Origin: Penaeicola halotolerans
GTDB taxonomy: Bacteria; Bacteroidota; Bacteroidia; Cytophagales; Cyclobacteriaceae
Reading direction: 5' to 3'
NCBI RefSeq assembly: GCF_016464625.1
Contig: NZ_JAEAGO010000002.1
Location: 682,001-746,000, forward strand
DNA length: 64,000 nucleotides
Made by a program: the position numbers and the translations under genes. Shown here one piece after another: positions 45,023 to 53,326 of this stretch (within the stretch, counting starts at the first letter, position 1; each line of letters starts with the position of its first letter). The notes under the pieces are model-generated. The model did no database searches. It was not told where the DNA came from and saw nothing but the letters and a program-made list of their open reading frames with translations.

Positions 45023-47989
45023 ATGAAGATTAAAGTTTGGCTAGTCATAGGAGCATGGATAGGAATGGTGCAGATGGGATATGCTAAAGATCCACTTGAA
45101 GGAGTGCAGCCAGACAATCAGCGTAGGTGGGTAGATAGTGTATTTCAATCTATGAGTTTAGACCAAAAGATAGGTCAACTCTTTATGATCGCAGCATTTT
45201 CGAATAAGGATGAAAAACATCAAAAGGAAATAGAAAAACTGATCCAAGATCATCACTTAGGAGGGTTGATTTTTTTTCAAGGCGGGCCTATCCGCCAAGC
45301 AGTTCTGACTAATCGCTATCAGTCATTGGCGAAGATTCCCCTTATGATAGGAATGGATGCGGAGTGGGGGATCTCTATGAGACTGGATAGTGTACCACAG
45401 TTTCCCAAGCAGATGGCACTTGGAGCGATCGCTGATGATAATAGGATATATCAAATGGGTGCTGAGATCGCTAGACAGTGTAAAGAACTCGGTGTACATA
45501 TCAACTTCGCTCCAGTAGTAGATGTCAATAGCAATCCACTTAACCCTGTGATTGGATATCGCTCATTTGGGGAAAACAAGGAAAATGTCACTAGAAAAGG
45601 GGTAGCCTACATGAAAGGCCTTCAAGATAATGGAGTATTAGCTAATGCGAAGCATTTTCCTGGGCATGGAGATTCTGAAAGTGACTCTCACTATACCCTG
45701 CCTACCATCAAACATGATCTTAATACTTTGACAGATATAGATCTCTATCCATTCAGAAAGTTGATGGAAGAAAATCTGATGAGTGTAATGGTTGCGCACC
45801 TTTTTGTACCATCTCTTGATGCGGAGCCCAATAAGGCTACGACTTTGTCTAAAGCTGTAGTAACTGATTTATTGAAAAATCAAATGAAGTTTGAGGGGCT
45901 GATCTTTACAGATGCACTCAATATGAAAGGAGTGGCAAACTACTACAGTCCAGGTCAAGTAGATGTTATGGCATTGCTCGCTGGAAATGATATCTTGCTG
46001 TACTCAGAAGATGTACCTAAGGCTGTCACAGAAATAAAAAATGCCCTCGATTCTGGGTTGCTTTTAGAGAGTCAAATCGATGAAAGTGTCAAAAAAATCC
46101 TCAAAGCTAAATACTGGGCAGGACTTCATGACTATCAGCCGATAGTTACGGAGGGGCTATATCAGCGACTCAACTTACCACAGTCACAAATGCTCATAGA
46201 AGATCTCTATGCACGTGCTTTTACAACTGTGAGAGATGAGCCAGGGTTACTACCATTTACCAACCTAGACCTTCACACATTTGCATCTCTTAGCATTAAT
46301 TCAGAGATAGGCCAAAATACTTTCAAAGAGTCGCTCAGTAATTATGCACCATTTGCACATTATGATTTGGCAAAGACTACCACTAGAAGTGATTCTGTCT
46401 ATTATGACTTGACTCAAAAGCTATCAAGCTATAATACAGTAGTGGTAGGCTTGCATGGAGTGATTAGCAATACCAATAGAGGTCATGGTATAAAGCCCGA
46501 AGACATAAAATTCTTAGAGCAATTAGCTGAAAAGACCAATGTAGTACTGGTTGTTTTTGGAAATGCCTACAGTCTGCAGTATTTCGATAAGATACCAAGT
46601 TTGACTTGTATCTATGAAGAAAACCCAACCACACTAGCTTTGGCACCACAAATGCTTTTTGGAGCTAGGGCTTCTCAGGGAGCGCTTCCAGTGACGGCTT
46701 CTACCAAGGCGCAGTCAGAGCAACAGATTTTTGGTCCTAATTTAGGCAGGCTTAGCTATGGTGCTCCTGAGTCAGTAGGCCTAGATGGGGAAAAACTTAA
46801 GGAAATAGATTATCTCATAGATGATGCAGTAGCGCGTAAAGTATTTCCTGGGGCGCAGGTTTTGGTAGCTAAAAATGGCAAAGTAGTCTATCAAAAAGCT
46901 TTTGGGTATCAGACTTATGACAAACTAGAGCCTGTCACAAATGAGACCATCTATGACATAGCATCTATCACTAAAGTAGCAGGCACCATGCAGACGGTGA
47001 TGTTTTTAGTGGATAATGATGCCTTAGACCTTGAAGAGACGCTAGGGCACTATTTGCCAGAGCTCAAAAAGACGAATAAAGGTAAAATCAAGATCAAAGA
47101 TGTGCTAACACATGAGGCAGGGCTTCAACCATATATTCCGTATTTTACCCAGACCCTGATCGAAAGCCAGTTAGATAGCAACTATTACAGTAAGATGCCA
47201 GAGCATGGCTATACGACTGAGGTAGCCACAGGACTTTATGGAGTATCTTCACTACCAGATTCTGTCTGGAAATGGACCATCGAAAGTGATTTGAGAAAAT
47301 TACCAAAGGGTAAAAAGCACTATGACTATAAGTATTCCGACATGGGGTACTATATCCTAAAAAAGATATGTGAGCAGATATTGAATCAGCCTATGGAGGA
47401 TTTTCTTCAACAAAACTTTTATCAGCCATTAGGTCTGTCTACTATGACTTACTTACCACTATGCAAGTTTCCAGAGGAGCGGATCTCTCCTACTGAGTTG
47501 GATAGTACTTTTAGGAAAATGCTCCTCAGAGGTCATGTGCATGATCCGGGAGCTGCCATGTTTGGCGGTATAGCGGGACATGCGGGCTTATTTAGCAATG
47601 CAAATGACCTTGCTATTTTGATGCAGATGAATCTACAAGGAGGCAGCTATGGAGCGCAGCAGATACTATCTCCGAGGGTGATCAGGCAGTTTACCAAAAA
47701 GCAAAAAGAGGGTAATAGAAGAGGCCTAGGCTGGGACAAGCCAGACTATGAGATGGAGGAGGGACCTACTAGTAAGCTAGCATCACCAGAGACTTTTGGA
47801 CATACTGGATTTACAGGTACAGCGGTATGGGTAGATCCTGAGCATGATTTGATCTATGTGTTTTTGTCAAACAGGGTATATCCAGATGCAAATAATAATC
47901 TGATCTCTAAAGAGAATATCAGACCGAAGATTCACCACATACTGTATGAGTCTATGGCTTCTTTTGATAAAAAGTACCGAGCAAACTGA
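45023..47989 (+). CDS. GH3 beta-N-acetylglucosaminidase fused to a class C beta-lactamase-like serine hydrolase
   Basis: A 988-residue two-enzyme protein with an N-terminal signal peptide (MKIKVWLVIGAWIGMVQMGYA). The NagZ-type GH3 domain spans about 30-370: PLMIGMDAEWGISMRL, KHFPGHGDSESDSHYTLP (about 210) and LIFTDALNMKGV with the nucleophile Asp297. A GH3 C-terminal domain follows (about 390-570). From about 590 a penicillin-binding-like serine hydrolase has SxxK as SITK (Ser648), YSD, and the KTG-like HTGFTGTA near the end. It probably trims GlcNAc from muropeptides and also hydrolyses a peptide or ester bond. Such fusions are known in Bacteroidota. Confidence 0.92.
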   Translation: MKIKVWLVIGAWIGMVQMGYAKDPLEGVQPDNQRRWVDSVFQSMSLDQKIGQLFMIAAFSNKDEKHQKEIEKLIQDHHLGGLIFFQGGPIRQAVLTNRYQSLAKIPLMIGMDAEWGISMRLDSVPQFPKQMALGAIADDNRIYQMGAEIARQCKELGVHINFAPVVDVNSNPLNPVIGYRSFGENKENVTRKGVAYMKGLQDNGVLANAKHFPGHGDSESDSHYTLPTIKHDLNTLTDIDLYPFRKLMEENLMSVMVAHLFVPSLDAEPNKATTLSKAVVTDLLKNQMKFEGLIFTDALNMKGVANYYSPGQVDVMALLAGNDILLYSEDVPKAVTEIKNALDSGLLLESQIDESVKKILKAKYWAGLHDYQPIVTEGLYQRLNLPQSQMLIEDLYARAFTTVRDEPGLLPFTNLDLHTFASLSINSEIGQNTFKESLSNYAPFAHYDLAKTTTRSDSVYYDLTQKLSSYNTVVVGLHGVISNTNRGHGIKPEDIKFLEQLAEKTNVVLVVFGNAYSLQYFDKIPSLTCIYEENPTTLALAPQMLFGARASQGALPVTASTKAQSEQQIFGPNLGRLSYGAPESVGLDGEKLKEIDYLIDDAVARKVFPGAQVLVAKNGKVVYQKAFGYQTYDKLEPVTNETIYDIASITKVAGTMQTVMFLVDNDALDLEETLGHYLPELKKTNKGKIKIKDVLTHEAGLQPYIPYFTQTLIESQLDSNYYSKMPEHGYTTEVATGLYGVSSLPDSVWKWTIESDLRKLPKGKKHYDYKYSDMGYYILKKICEQILNQPMEDFLQQNFYQPLGLSTMTYLPLCKFPEERISPTELDSTFRKMLLRGHVHDPGAAMFGGIAGHAGLFSNANDLAILMQMNLQGGSYGAQQILSPRVIRQFTKKQKEGNRRGLGWDKPDYEMEEGPTSKLASPETFGHTGFTGTAVWVDPEHDLIYVFLSNRVYPDANNNLISKENIRPKIHHILYESMASFDKKYRAN

Positions 47990-48089
47990 ACAAATATGAG
48001 GTGTTCGCGTGTTTAAGGTTTGTGCTCATAAGTATTGGTTTTGTTAAACAATATCAAAGTACAAAAGCACTTGAACTAAAAATAAGTCA

Positions 48090-49232
48090 ATGAAGATTGG
48101 TATGGTTTGTTATCCCACATTTGGTGGGAGTGGAGTAGTAGCCACTGAGCTAGGCAAAGCACTGGCTAAGGAAGGTCATAAGGTTCATTTTATCACTTAT
48201 AGCCAACCTACACGGCTCGATTTTTTTAATGAAAACTTGGCTTATCATGAAGTAGATGTAGCTAATTATCCCCTGTTTCAGTTTCCTCCATACGAACTAG
48301 CCCTAGCCAGCAAGATGGTGGATGTTGTAAAATATGAGCAACTAGACCTGCTTCATGTGCACTATGCGATCCCTCATGCTTCTGCAGCATATATGGCAAA
48401 GCAGATACTTAAAACACAAGGCATTCATATACCTGTGATCACTACGCTACATGGTACAGATATCACACTGGTAGGAAAGGATCCAAGCTATGAACCTGTA
48501 GTGACCTTTAGTATCAATCAGTCGGACGGTGTCACAGCGGTATCAGAAGATCTGAAAAGAGATACGCTAGAGCATTTTGATATTAATAGAGAGATAGAAG
48601 TAATTCCCAACTTCATCGATTTAGATAGATTCAAGAGACAGAAAAAAGAACACTTCAAGAAAGCCATCTGTCCAGATGGTGAAAAACTCATTGTGCACAC
48701 TTCTAATTTCCGTAAAGTAAAGCGTGTAGAGGATGTGGTCAGGATATTTCATAATATCCGTAAGGTCATGCCTGCCAAACTCTTACTAGTAGGTGATGGG
48801 CCTGAGCGATCTAAAGCTGAAATTCTCTGTCGTGAGTTAGGCACCTGCAATGACACTAGATTTTTAGGAAAACTAGATGCCGTAGAAGAGGTGCTTTCTG
48901 TGGCAGACCTTTTTATCATGCCGTCTGAAAAAGAAAGCTTTGGATTAGCAGCTTTGGAAGCTATGGCCTGTGAAGTACCTGTGATCTCTTCTAATACAGG
49001 TGGTCTGCCTGAACTCAATGTGCAGGGAGTGACTGGCTTCATGAGCAATGTAGGAGATGTGGAAGATATGACTAGAAATGCACTGGTCATTTTAAAAGAA
49101 GAGAATCTGGGCAAATTCAAAGCGAATGCACTTGCTAGAGCTAATGAGTTTGACATCAAAAATATCCTACCACTCTATGAGGAGTACTATAAGAGAGTTA
49201 AAGAGCAAACTTTAATACCAACTATTCGTTAG
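48090..49232 (+). CDS. bshA: N-acetyl-alpha-D-glucosaminyl L-malate synthase (bacillithiol synthesis)
   Basis: A 380-residue GT-B glycosyltransferase. Family blocks are KIGMVCYPTFGGSGVVATEL at the start, HVHYAIPHASAAYMAKQIL, ITTLHGTDITLVGKDPSYEP and MPSEKESFGLAALEAMACEV (GT4 EX7E). BshA joins UDP-GlcNAc to L-malate, the first step to bacillithiol, which is known from Firmicutes and many Bacteroidetes. bshB and bshC are not in the window. It lies 100 bases after the GH3 fusion gene, on the same strand but with no visible promoter. Confidence 0.93.
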   Translation: MKIGMVCYPTFGGSGVVATELGKALAKEGHKVHFITYSQPTRLDFFNENLAYHEVDVANYPLFQFPPYELALASKMVDVVKYEQLDLLHVHYAIPHASAAYMAKQILKTQGIHIPVITTLHGTDITLVGKDPSYEPVVTFSINQSDGVTAVSEDLKRDTLEHFDINREIEVIPNFIDLDRFKRQKKEHFKKAICPDGEKLIVHTSNFRKVKRVEDVVRIFHNIRKVMPAKLLLVGDGPERSKAEILCRELGTCNDTRFLGKLDAVEEVLSVADLFIMPSEKESFGLAALEAMACEVPVISSNTGGLPELNVQGVTGFMSNVGDVEDMTRNALVILKEENLGKFKANALARANEFDIKNILPLYEEYYKRVKEQTLIPTIR

Positions 49233-49327
49233 TGATGAGCGAACAAATCGCAGGTATCAGTGGTTAAATAATTGTTTTAACATCAGATTTATTTCATTTC
49301 GTTTTTTAATAATAATACAGATATCAA

Positions 49328-49951
49328 ATGAAAAAGATTGGAAGACTTGATAGACCAGACAACAACGGTTCAGCTCAACTATTTAAAAACCCATTGCTGG
49401 AAAAGTTATCTAGAACACACATTTCTGTTCCGATTTCTATGTTTTTAGTGATTAGCATTATCAGCTTTTACTATGCGGTGAAGCTTACAGACATTGGTCT
49501 AGGTCTGGGGATATTGATTATGTTAGGAGGTCTCCTAGCCTTTACTTTAGTAGAGTATGTGCTTCATAGGTTCTTTTTTCACATGGAGCCAGATAGCGGA
49601 GTGAAAGATAAGATTCAGTATAGCATACATGGTGTGCACCACGACTATCCTAAGGATAAAGACCGTCTCGCCATGCCGCCCTTTGTGAGTGCATTGTACA
49701 CTGCTATTTTTTATTTTGTTTTTACATTCTTGATGGGAGATTTGGCGCTTTATTTTTTACCAGGATTTTTACTAGGATATGCGGCTTATCTATTTGTGCA
49801 TTTTGCGGTGCATGCATTTCAGCCACCTAAAAACTTTTTGAAAGTACTATGGGTCAATCACGCTGTACACCATTACAAAGATCCCGATGCAGCTTTTGGA
49901 GTTTCTTCTCCTCTATGGGATTACATCTTTGGTACAGCTCCTAAAAAATAA
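49328..49951 (+). CDS. Fatty acid hydroxylase/sterol desaturase-family membrane protein
   Basis: A 207-residue integral membrane protein with about four spans and the eight-histidine di-iron motifs HRFFFH (HX4H), HGVHHDYP (HxxHH), HFAVHAF and NHAVHHYKDP. These fit the fatty acid 2-hydroxylase branch of the superfamily more than sterol desaturases. In Bacteroidota, 2-hydroxy and 3-hydroxy acyl chains occur in sphingolipids and sulfonolipids, so lipid hydroxylation in the membrane is likely. Substrate not shown. It has its own terminator. Confidence 0.87.
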   Translation: MKKIGRLDRPDNNGSAQLFKNPLLEKLSRTHISVPISMFLVISIISFYYAVKLTDIGLGLGILIMLGGLLAFTLVEYVLHRFFFHMEPDSGVKDKIQYSIHGVHHDYPKDKDRLAMPPFVSALYTAIFYFVFTFLMGDLALYFLPGFLLGYAAYLFVHFAVHAFQPPKNFLKVLWVNHAVHHYKDPDAAFGVSSPLWDYIFGTAPKK

Positions 49952-49971
49952 TCTTACTATTACTAATAGAA

Positions 49972-50005
49972 AATGCCCCTTGGAGAAGAACTCCAAGGGG
50001 CTTTT
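49972..50005. terminator. Terminator between the hydroxylase and alcohol dehydrogenase genes
   Basis: GCCCCTTGGAG/CTCCAAGGGGC with a 5-base loop and flanking A and T runs, so it may work for both convergent genes. Confidence 0.87.
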
Positions 50006-50028
50006 CATTTCATATATCTATTCTGATT

Positions 50029-51186
50029 TTAGAGCGCGTGCTCTAGGATTTTGGTGATATCTTGTTTCTTGATATCGCGGTGTTCACCGAGTCCGACATT
50101 TCCGAGTCGCTTGTCCAAGCGGTTAGCGATTTCTGATATGGCTTCGGGGCGTACATCGTAGTCTGCCAACTTGGTCTTAACTTCCAAGCTTTCGAAAAAC
50201 TCCACTGTACGTTTAATGGCATTTTGGATTCTCTCTTCATCATTTCCTTCGTTTAAGTTCCAAATTCTCGATGCATACTGTAACAATTTTTCTTTTTTCT
50301 GCTCTGACTTGTGTGTGAGCAGCCCCGGCATCACCACGGCCAACGTCCGTGCGTGATCTATCTCAAACAAGGCGGTCAATTCATGGCCTATGCCATGAGT
50401 AGCCCAGTCTTGCGGTACTCCGACACCGATGAGTCCATTGAGAGCCATCGTACAAGCCCACATCATGTTGGCTCGGCTGTCATAGTCCTCTGGATTGGCC
50501 AGTGTCTTCGGTCCTTCTTCTATCAATGTAAGCAAAATCCCTTCCGCAAATCGATCTTGTAGTGGTGCATTTACTGGATAAGTCATGTATTGCTCCATCA
50601 CATGTGAAAATGCATCTACTATACCATTGGCTATTTGTCTTTTAGGAAGTGAGAAAGTCGTCTCAGGATCTAAAATAGAAAACTGAGGATACACTTTTGC
50701 AGATCCAAAGGACAGTTTTTCTTGAGTCGCCTCTTTAGTAATTACGGCAAAACTATTCATCTCGGATCCTGTAGCAGAAAGTGTCAATACAGACCCTATT
50801 GGTAAAGCCTTTTTGACAGGGAGTCCTTCAGTGATGATTTTCCATGGGTCCTCACTCATCTCAGCACCTGCTGCTATGAATTTGGTCGCATCTATCACCG
50901 ATCCACCTCCTACAGCTAGGATGAAAGTAAGCTTTTTTTGCTTGATGAGCTCTATAGCTTTGAGACAAGTCTCATAGCGTGGGTTGGCCTCTATACCACC
51001 AAACTCCGTGATGTCATAGTCGCTGAGTGCCTGCATTACTTGTGTGTAGACGCCATTTTTTTTGATCGATCCACCTCCATAAAGCAACAGTATTTTTTGA
51101 TCCTTGCTTAATTCTTTTGGCAGATTTGCTATCTGGCCTTTCCCGAAAAGTATTTTAGTTGGGTTTTTAAATTGAAAATTATACAT
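50029..51186 (-). CDS. Iron-containing alcohol dehydrogenase (YqhD/BdhA type)
   Basis: A 385-residue group III alcohol dehydrogenase. The nucleotide-binding block is LLLYGGGSIKKNGVYTQVMQ and ILAVGGGSVIDATKFIAAGA. Metal-site residues are in GIVDAFSHVMEQYMTYPV (Asp, His) and ATHGIGHELTALFEIDHART (His, His). This branch is usually NADPH-dependent and reduces short aldehydes or butyraldehyde, which can protect against reactive aldehydes. Length is normal. Single gene. Confidence 0.93.
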   Translation of the reverse strand: MYNFQFKNPTKILFGKGQIANLPKELSKDQKILLLYGGGSIKKNGVYTQVMQALSDYDITEFGGIEANPRYETCLKAIELIKQKKLTFILAVGGGSVIDATKFIAAGAEMSEDPWKIITEGLPVKKALPIGSVLTLSATGSEMNSFAVITKEATQEKLSFGSAKVYPQFSILDPETTFSLPKRQIANGIVDAFSHVMEQYMTYPVNAPLQDRFAEGILLTLIEEGPKTLANPEDYDSRANMMWACTMALNGLIGVGVPQDWATHGIGHELTALFEIDHARTLAVVMPGLLTHKSEQKKEKLLQYASRIWNLNEGNDEERIQNAIKRTVEFFESLEVKTKLADYDVRPEAISEIANRLDKRLGNVGLGEHRDIKKQDITKILEHAL

Positions 51187-51257
51187 AGGTCTATTTGGTT
51201 TTTAGTTCATCTACCTATATACAACACGCGATCTCTGAAATAGATTTAGAAAAATGT

Positions 51258-51292
51258 AAAAAGGCTATCTACAAATCGTAAATAGCCTTTTG
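51258..51292 (-). terminator. Intrinsic terminator of the TonB receptor gene
   Basis: AAAAGGCTAT/ATAGCCTTTT with a 13-base loop lies about 26 bases past the receptor stop; the minus strand ends in five T residues. Confidence 0.78.
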
Positions 51293-51317
51293 AAGTGGTT
51301 TGAAGATGATGGTAGTC

Positions 51318-53153
51318 TCAATAAATATTGAAAGTGACTCCTGCTCTAAACCATCTGCTAGGCATCTCGACAGTGCCAGCTTCGATATATTCTTCATTGG
51401 TGATATTTGAAGCTTCTAAGAAGAAGCCGAAGGCACCATTTCTATTGAAGTCTGCGCGAGCATCAAGTAGATGATAGGTAGGGAGTGTTTCTCTGTCTAT
51501 TCTACGTCCTTTGATAGAGAGGCCTACTTTGTCTCCAAAGCCTAAGAGAACACCACCTAAAAACTGATGTCTCAATGCGGTGAATGCATATCTGCTCTCA
51601 AATCCCGCAGACTCTTGTAGGTCAGCATCATTAAAGTTGTAGGAAAGTGAAGCTTCTTCTACTTTGATACCTGCAAGCTTGAAATTAAATGCCGCTCTAG
51701 CGCTTAATTCTAGCCCTTGTATAAGCACCTTATTGAAGTTTTGTGGTTGCCAAGTCGTTGTGCCTTCGGGTCTTGTCCACTCTATGAGGTTATCCGTGGA
51801 TCTGTTGAAGTAAACTGCTTCAAACTGTAGATTTTTTTTATTGAGCTTCCCGCCAAATTCATAGCTAAAGGCTTTTTCAGGCTCTAGATCAGGGTTTCCG
51901 ATATTTGTAGGACCTATATAATATAAATCTGTGTAGGTCGGCACTCTAAAACTTGTTCCCATATTGGTATAAAGTCTTAATGCCTTCGATACCTGATATC
52001 CCGCTTCAAAACCAGGAAATGCTTTCCAGTCGTAATCAGAAATGTATGTAGCATACAAACCTGCACGAATGTCGATTTTTTCTGTCGGATTGATACGGTG
52101 TTCTAAAAATGAACCCACTATGTCTCGGAAATTATCACCTAAATTGTTGCTGACGATATTTTCTCTTCTCCCCTCTATGCCGACCCCTGTAGTTCCTAGA
52201 AATGTCTCTATTCGGCTATTCCACTCTAGGGCATAGATATTTGTACGGTGGATATTTTCATAAAAAGCAGGATCATCTCTTCTTAGTAAATATCGGTCAT
52301 TATTGCCTCTCCAGTAAAATCGGGTGTTGGAGAAAAAAGTGCCATTGTCTAAAGTATGGGTCAACGCAACTAATGAAGTTCCTAGCTCTTCATATTGGTC
52401 TGGGAAAGCCGAAGTGTAGAAGCCATTTGCTCCAAAAGCACGCGCAGAGTAAGCACCCATAGCTCTGAAGTCTCCAGCGTATGTGTTCCATGCTGCTTCA
52501 TAAAATAGATTGGTCACTTTGAAGTCAGAATTGTACCAGTGACCATCACTTTGATCATGAGAGACTGAGATCGTCTGTCCAAAGGTATCTCCCGCAGGAA
52601 GTGAGATGGCAGCACTAGCACCTCTCAAACCAAAATCTCCTCCATATATTTGACCAGTGATGCTTTTTTGCCTAGAGATATCCGTGATGATATTGACTGC
52701 TCCAGCATAGGCATTTTGTCCATAGATTCTAGCACCTGGACCTTTGAGTACTTCGATCTGACTGATGGACTGAAGCGGCACGGGGATATTCATCATGTGG
52801 TGACCAGTTTGAGGATCTGTAAGTCTGATACCATTGACCAAGATGAGTGTCTGATCAAATGAACCTCCTCTGATACTGATATCAGCTTGCGTGCCAGCCA
52901 CTCCTCTTTGGCGAATATCTACTCCTGGAGTAAAACTCAAAACTTCTGATAAGCTTCTAGCAGGCGTCCTCAAAATCTCCTGTTGCGTGATCACACTTAC
53001 ATTTCTAGAGACTTGATTGAATGGAATTTCTAATCTATTTTCTTTGATCATGACTACAGGCAAGCCTACAGCACTTGTATCAGACGCTTCTTGTGCCTGA
53101 CCAAATGATGTGTACAAGACTGATAAGATCATCAGAAGGTAGAATTTTTTCAT
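51318..53153 (-). CDS. TonB-dependent outer-membrane receptor
   Basis: A 611-residue receptor with signal peptide (MKKFYLLMILSVLYTSFGQA). The plug shows RNVSVITQQEILRTPARSLS, VLSFTPGVDIRQRG, DISIRGGSFDQTLILVNGIR and IEVLKGPGARIYGQNAYAGA. The barrel region (about 180-611) includes NLEPEKAFSYEFGGK and ends GVTFNIY with a terminal aromatic. It lacks the N-terminal carboxypeptidase-like domain of SusC proteins and is near the size of BtuB. Substrate unknown (cobalamin, metal chelate or other). A -7 box lies 22 bases upstream of the start. Confidence 0.92.
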   Translation of the reverse strand: MKKFYLLMILSVLYTSFGQAQEASDTSAVGLPVVMIKENRLEIPFNQVSRNVSVITQQEILRTPARSLSEVLSFTPGVDIRQRGVAGTQADISIRGGSFDQTLILVNGIRLTDPQTGHHMMNIPVPLQSISQIEVLKGPGARIYGQNAYAGAVNIITDISRQKSITGQIYGGDFGLRGASAAISLPAGDTFGQTISVSHDQSDGHWYNSDFKVTNLFYEAAWNTYAGDFRAMGAYSARAFGANGFYTSAFPDQYEELGTSLVALTHTLDNGTFFSNTRFYWRGNNDRYLLRRDDPAFYENIHRTNIYALEWNSRIETFLGTTGVGIEGRRENIVSNNLGDNFRDIVGSFLEHRINPTEKIDIRAGLYATYISDYDWKAFPGFEAGYQVSKALRLYTNMGTSFRVPTYTDLYYIGPTNIGNPDLEPEKAFSYEFGGKLNKKNLQFEAVYFNRSTDNLIEWTRPEGTTTWQPQNFNKVLIQGLELSARAAFNFKLAGIKVEEASLSYNFNDADLQESAGFESRYAFTALRHQFLGGVLLGFGDKVGLSIKGRRIDRETLPTYHLLDARADFNRNGAFGFFLEASNITNEEYIEAGTVEMPSRWFRAGVTFNIY

Positions 53154-53175
53154 GGATTCAACGTTTTATAGATGA

Positions 53176-53183
53176 CAAAAATA
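53176..53183 (-). promoter_or_regulatory. -7 box (TATTTTTG) upstream of the TonB receptor
   Basis: TATTTTTG on the minus strand fits TAnnTTTG and ends 22 bases before the start codon. No cobalamin-riboswitch-sized leader can fit in this space. Confidence 0.5.
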
Positions 53184-53326
53184 CAGCTGTAAATCATTAT
53201 ACCATGTATTTAAGGCTGCTTTTTATCCTTGATTATCAAAGCTGTTCAGCTGTATTTTATCAAATTGGAAAACTTAAATCAAAGCTTTGCTTAAATTAGC
53301 ATCCATTCAAACAAACAATATCAGAT

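Noticed and set aside
53154-53326. Cobalamin riboswitch before the BtuB-sized TonB receptor
   Set aside because: The space to the divergent M1 gene is only 173 bases, a -7 box lies 22 bases before the start, and no B12-box-like sequence was seen.
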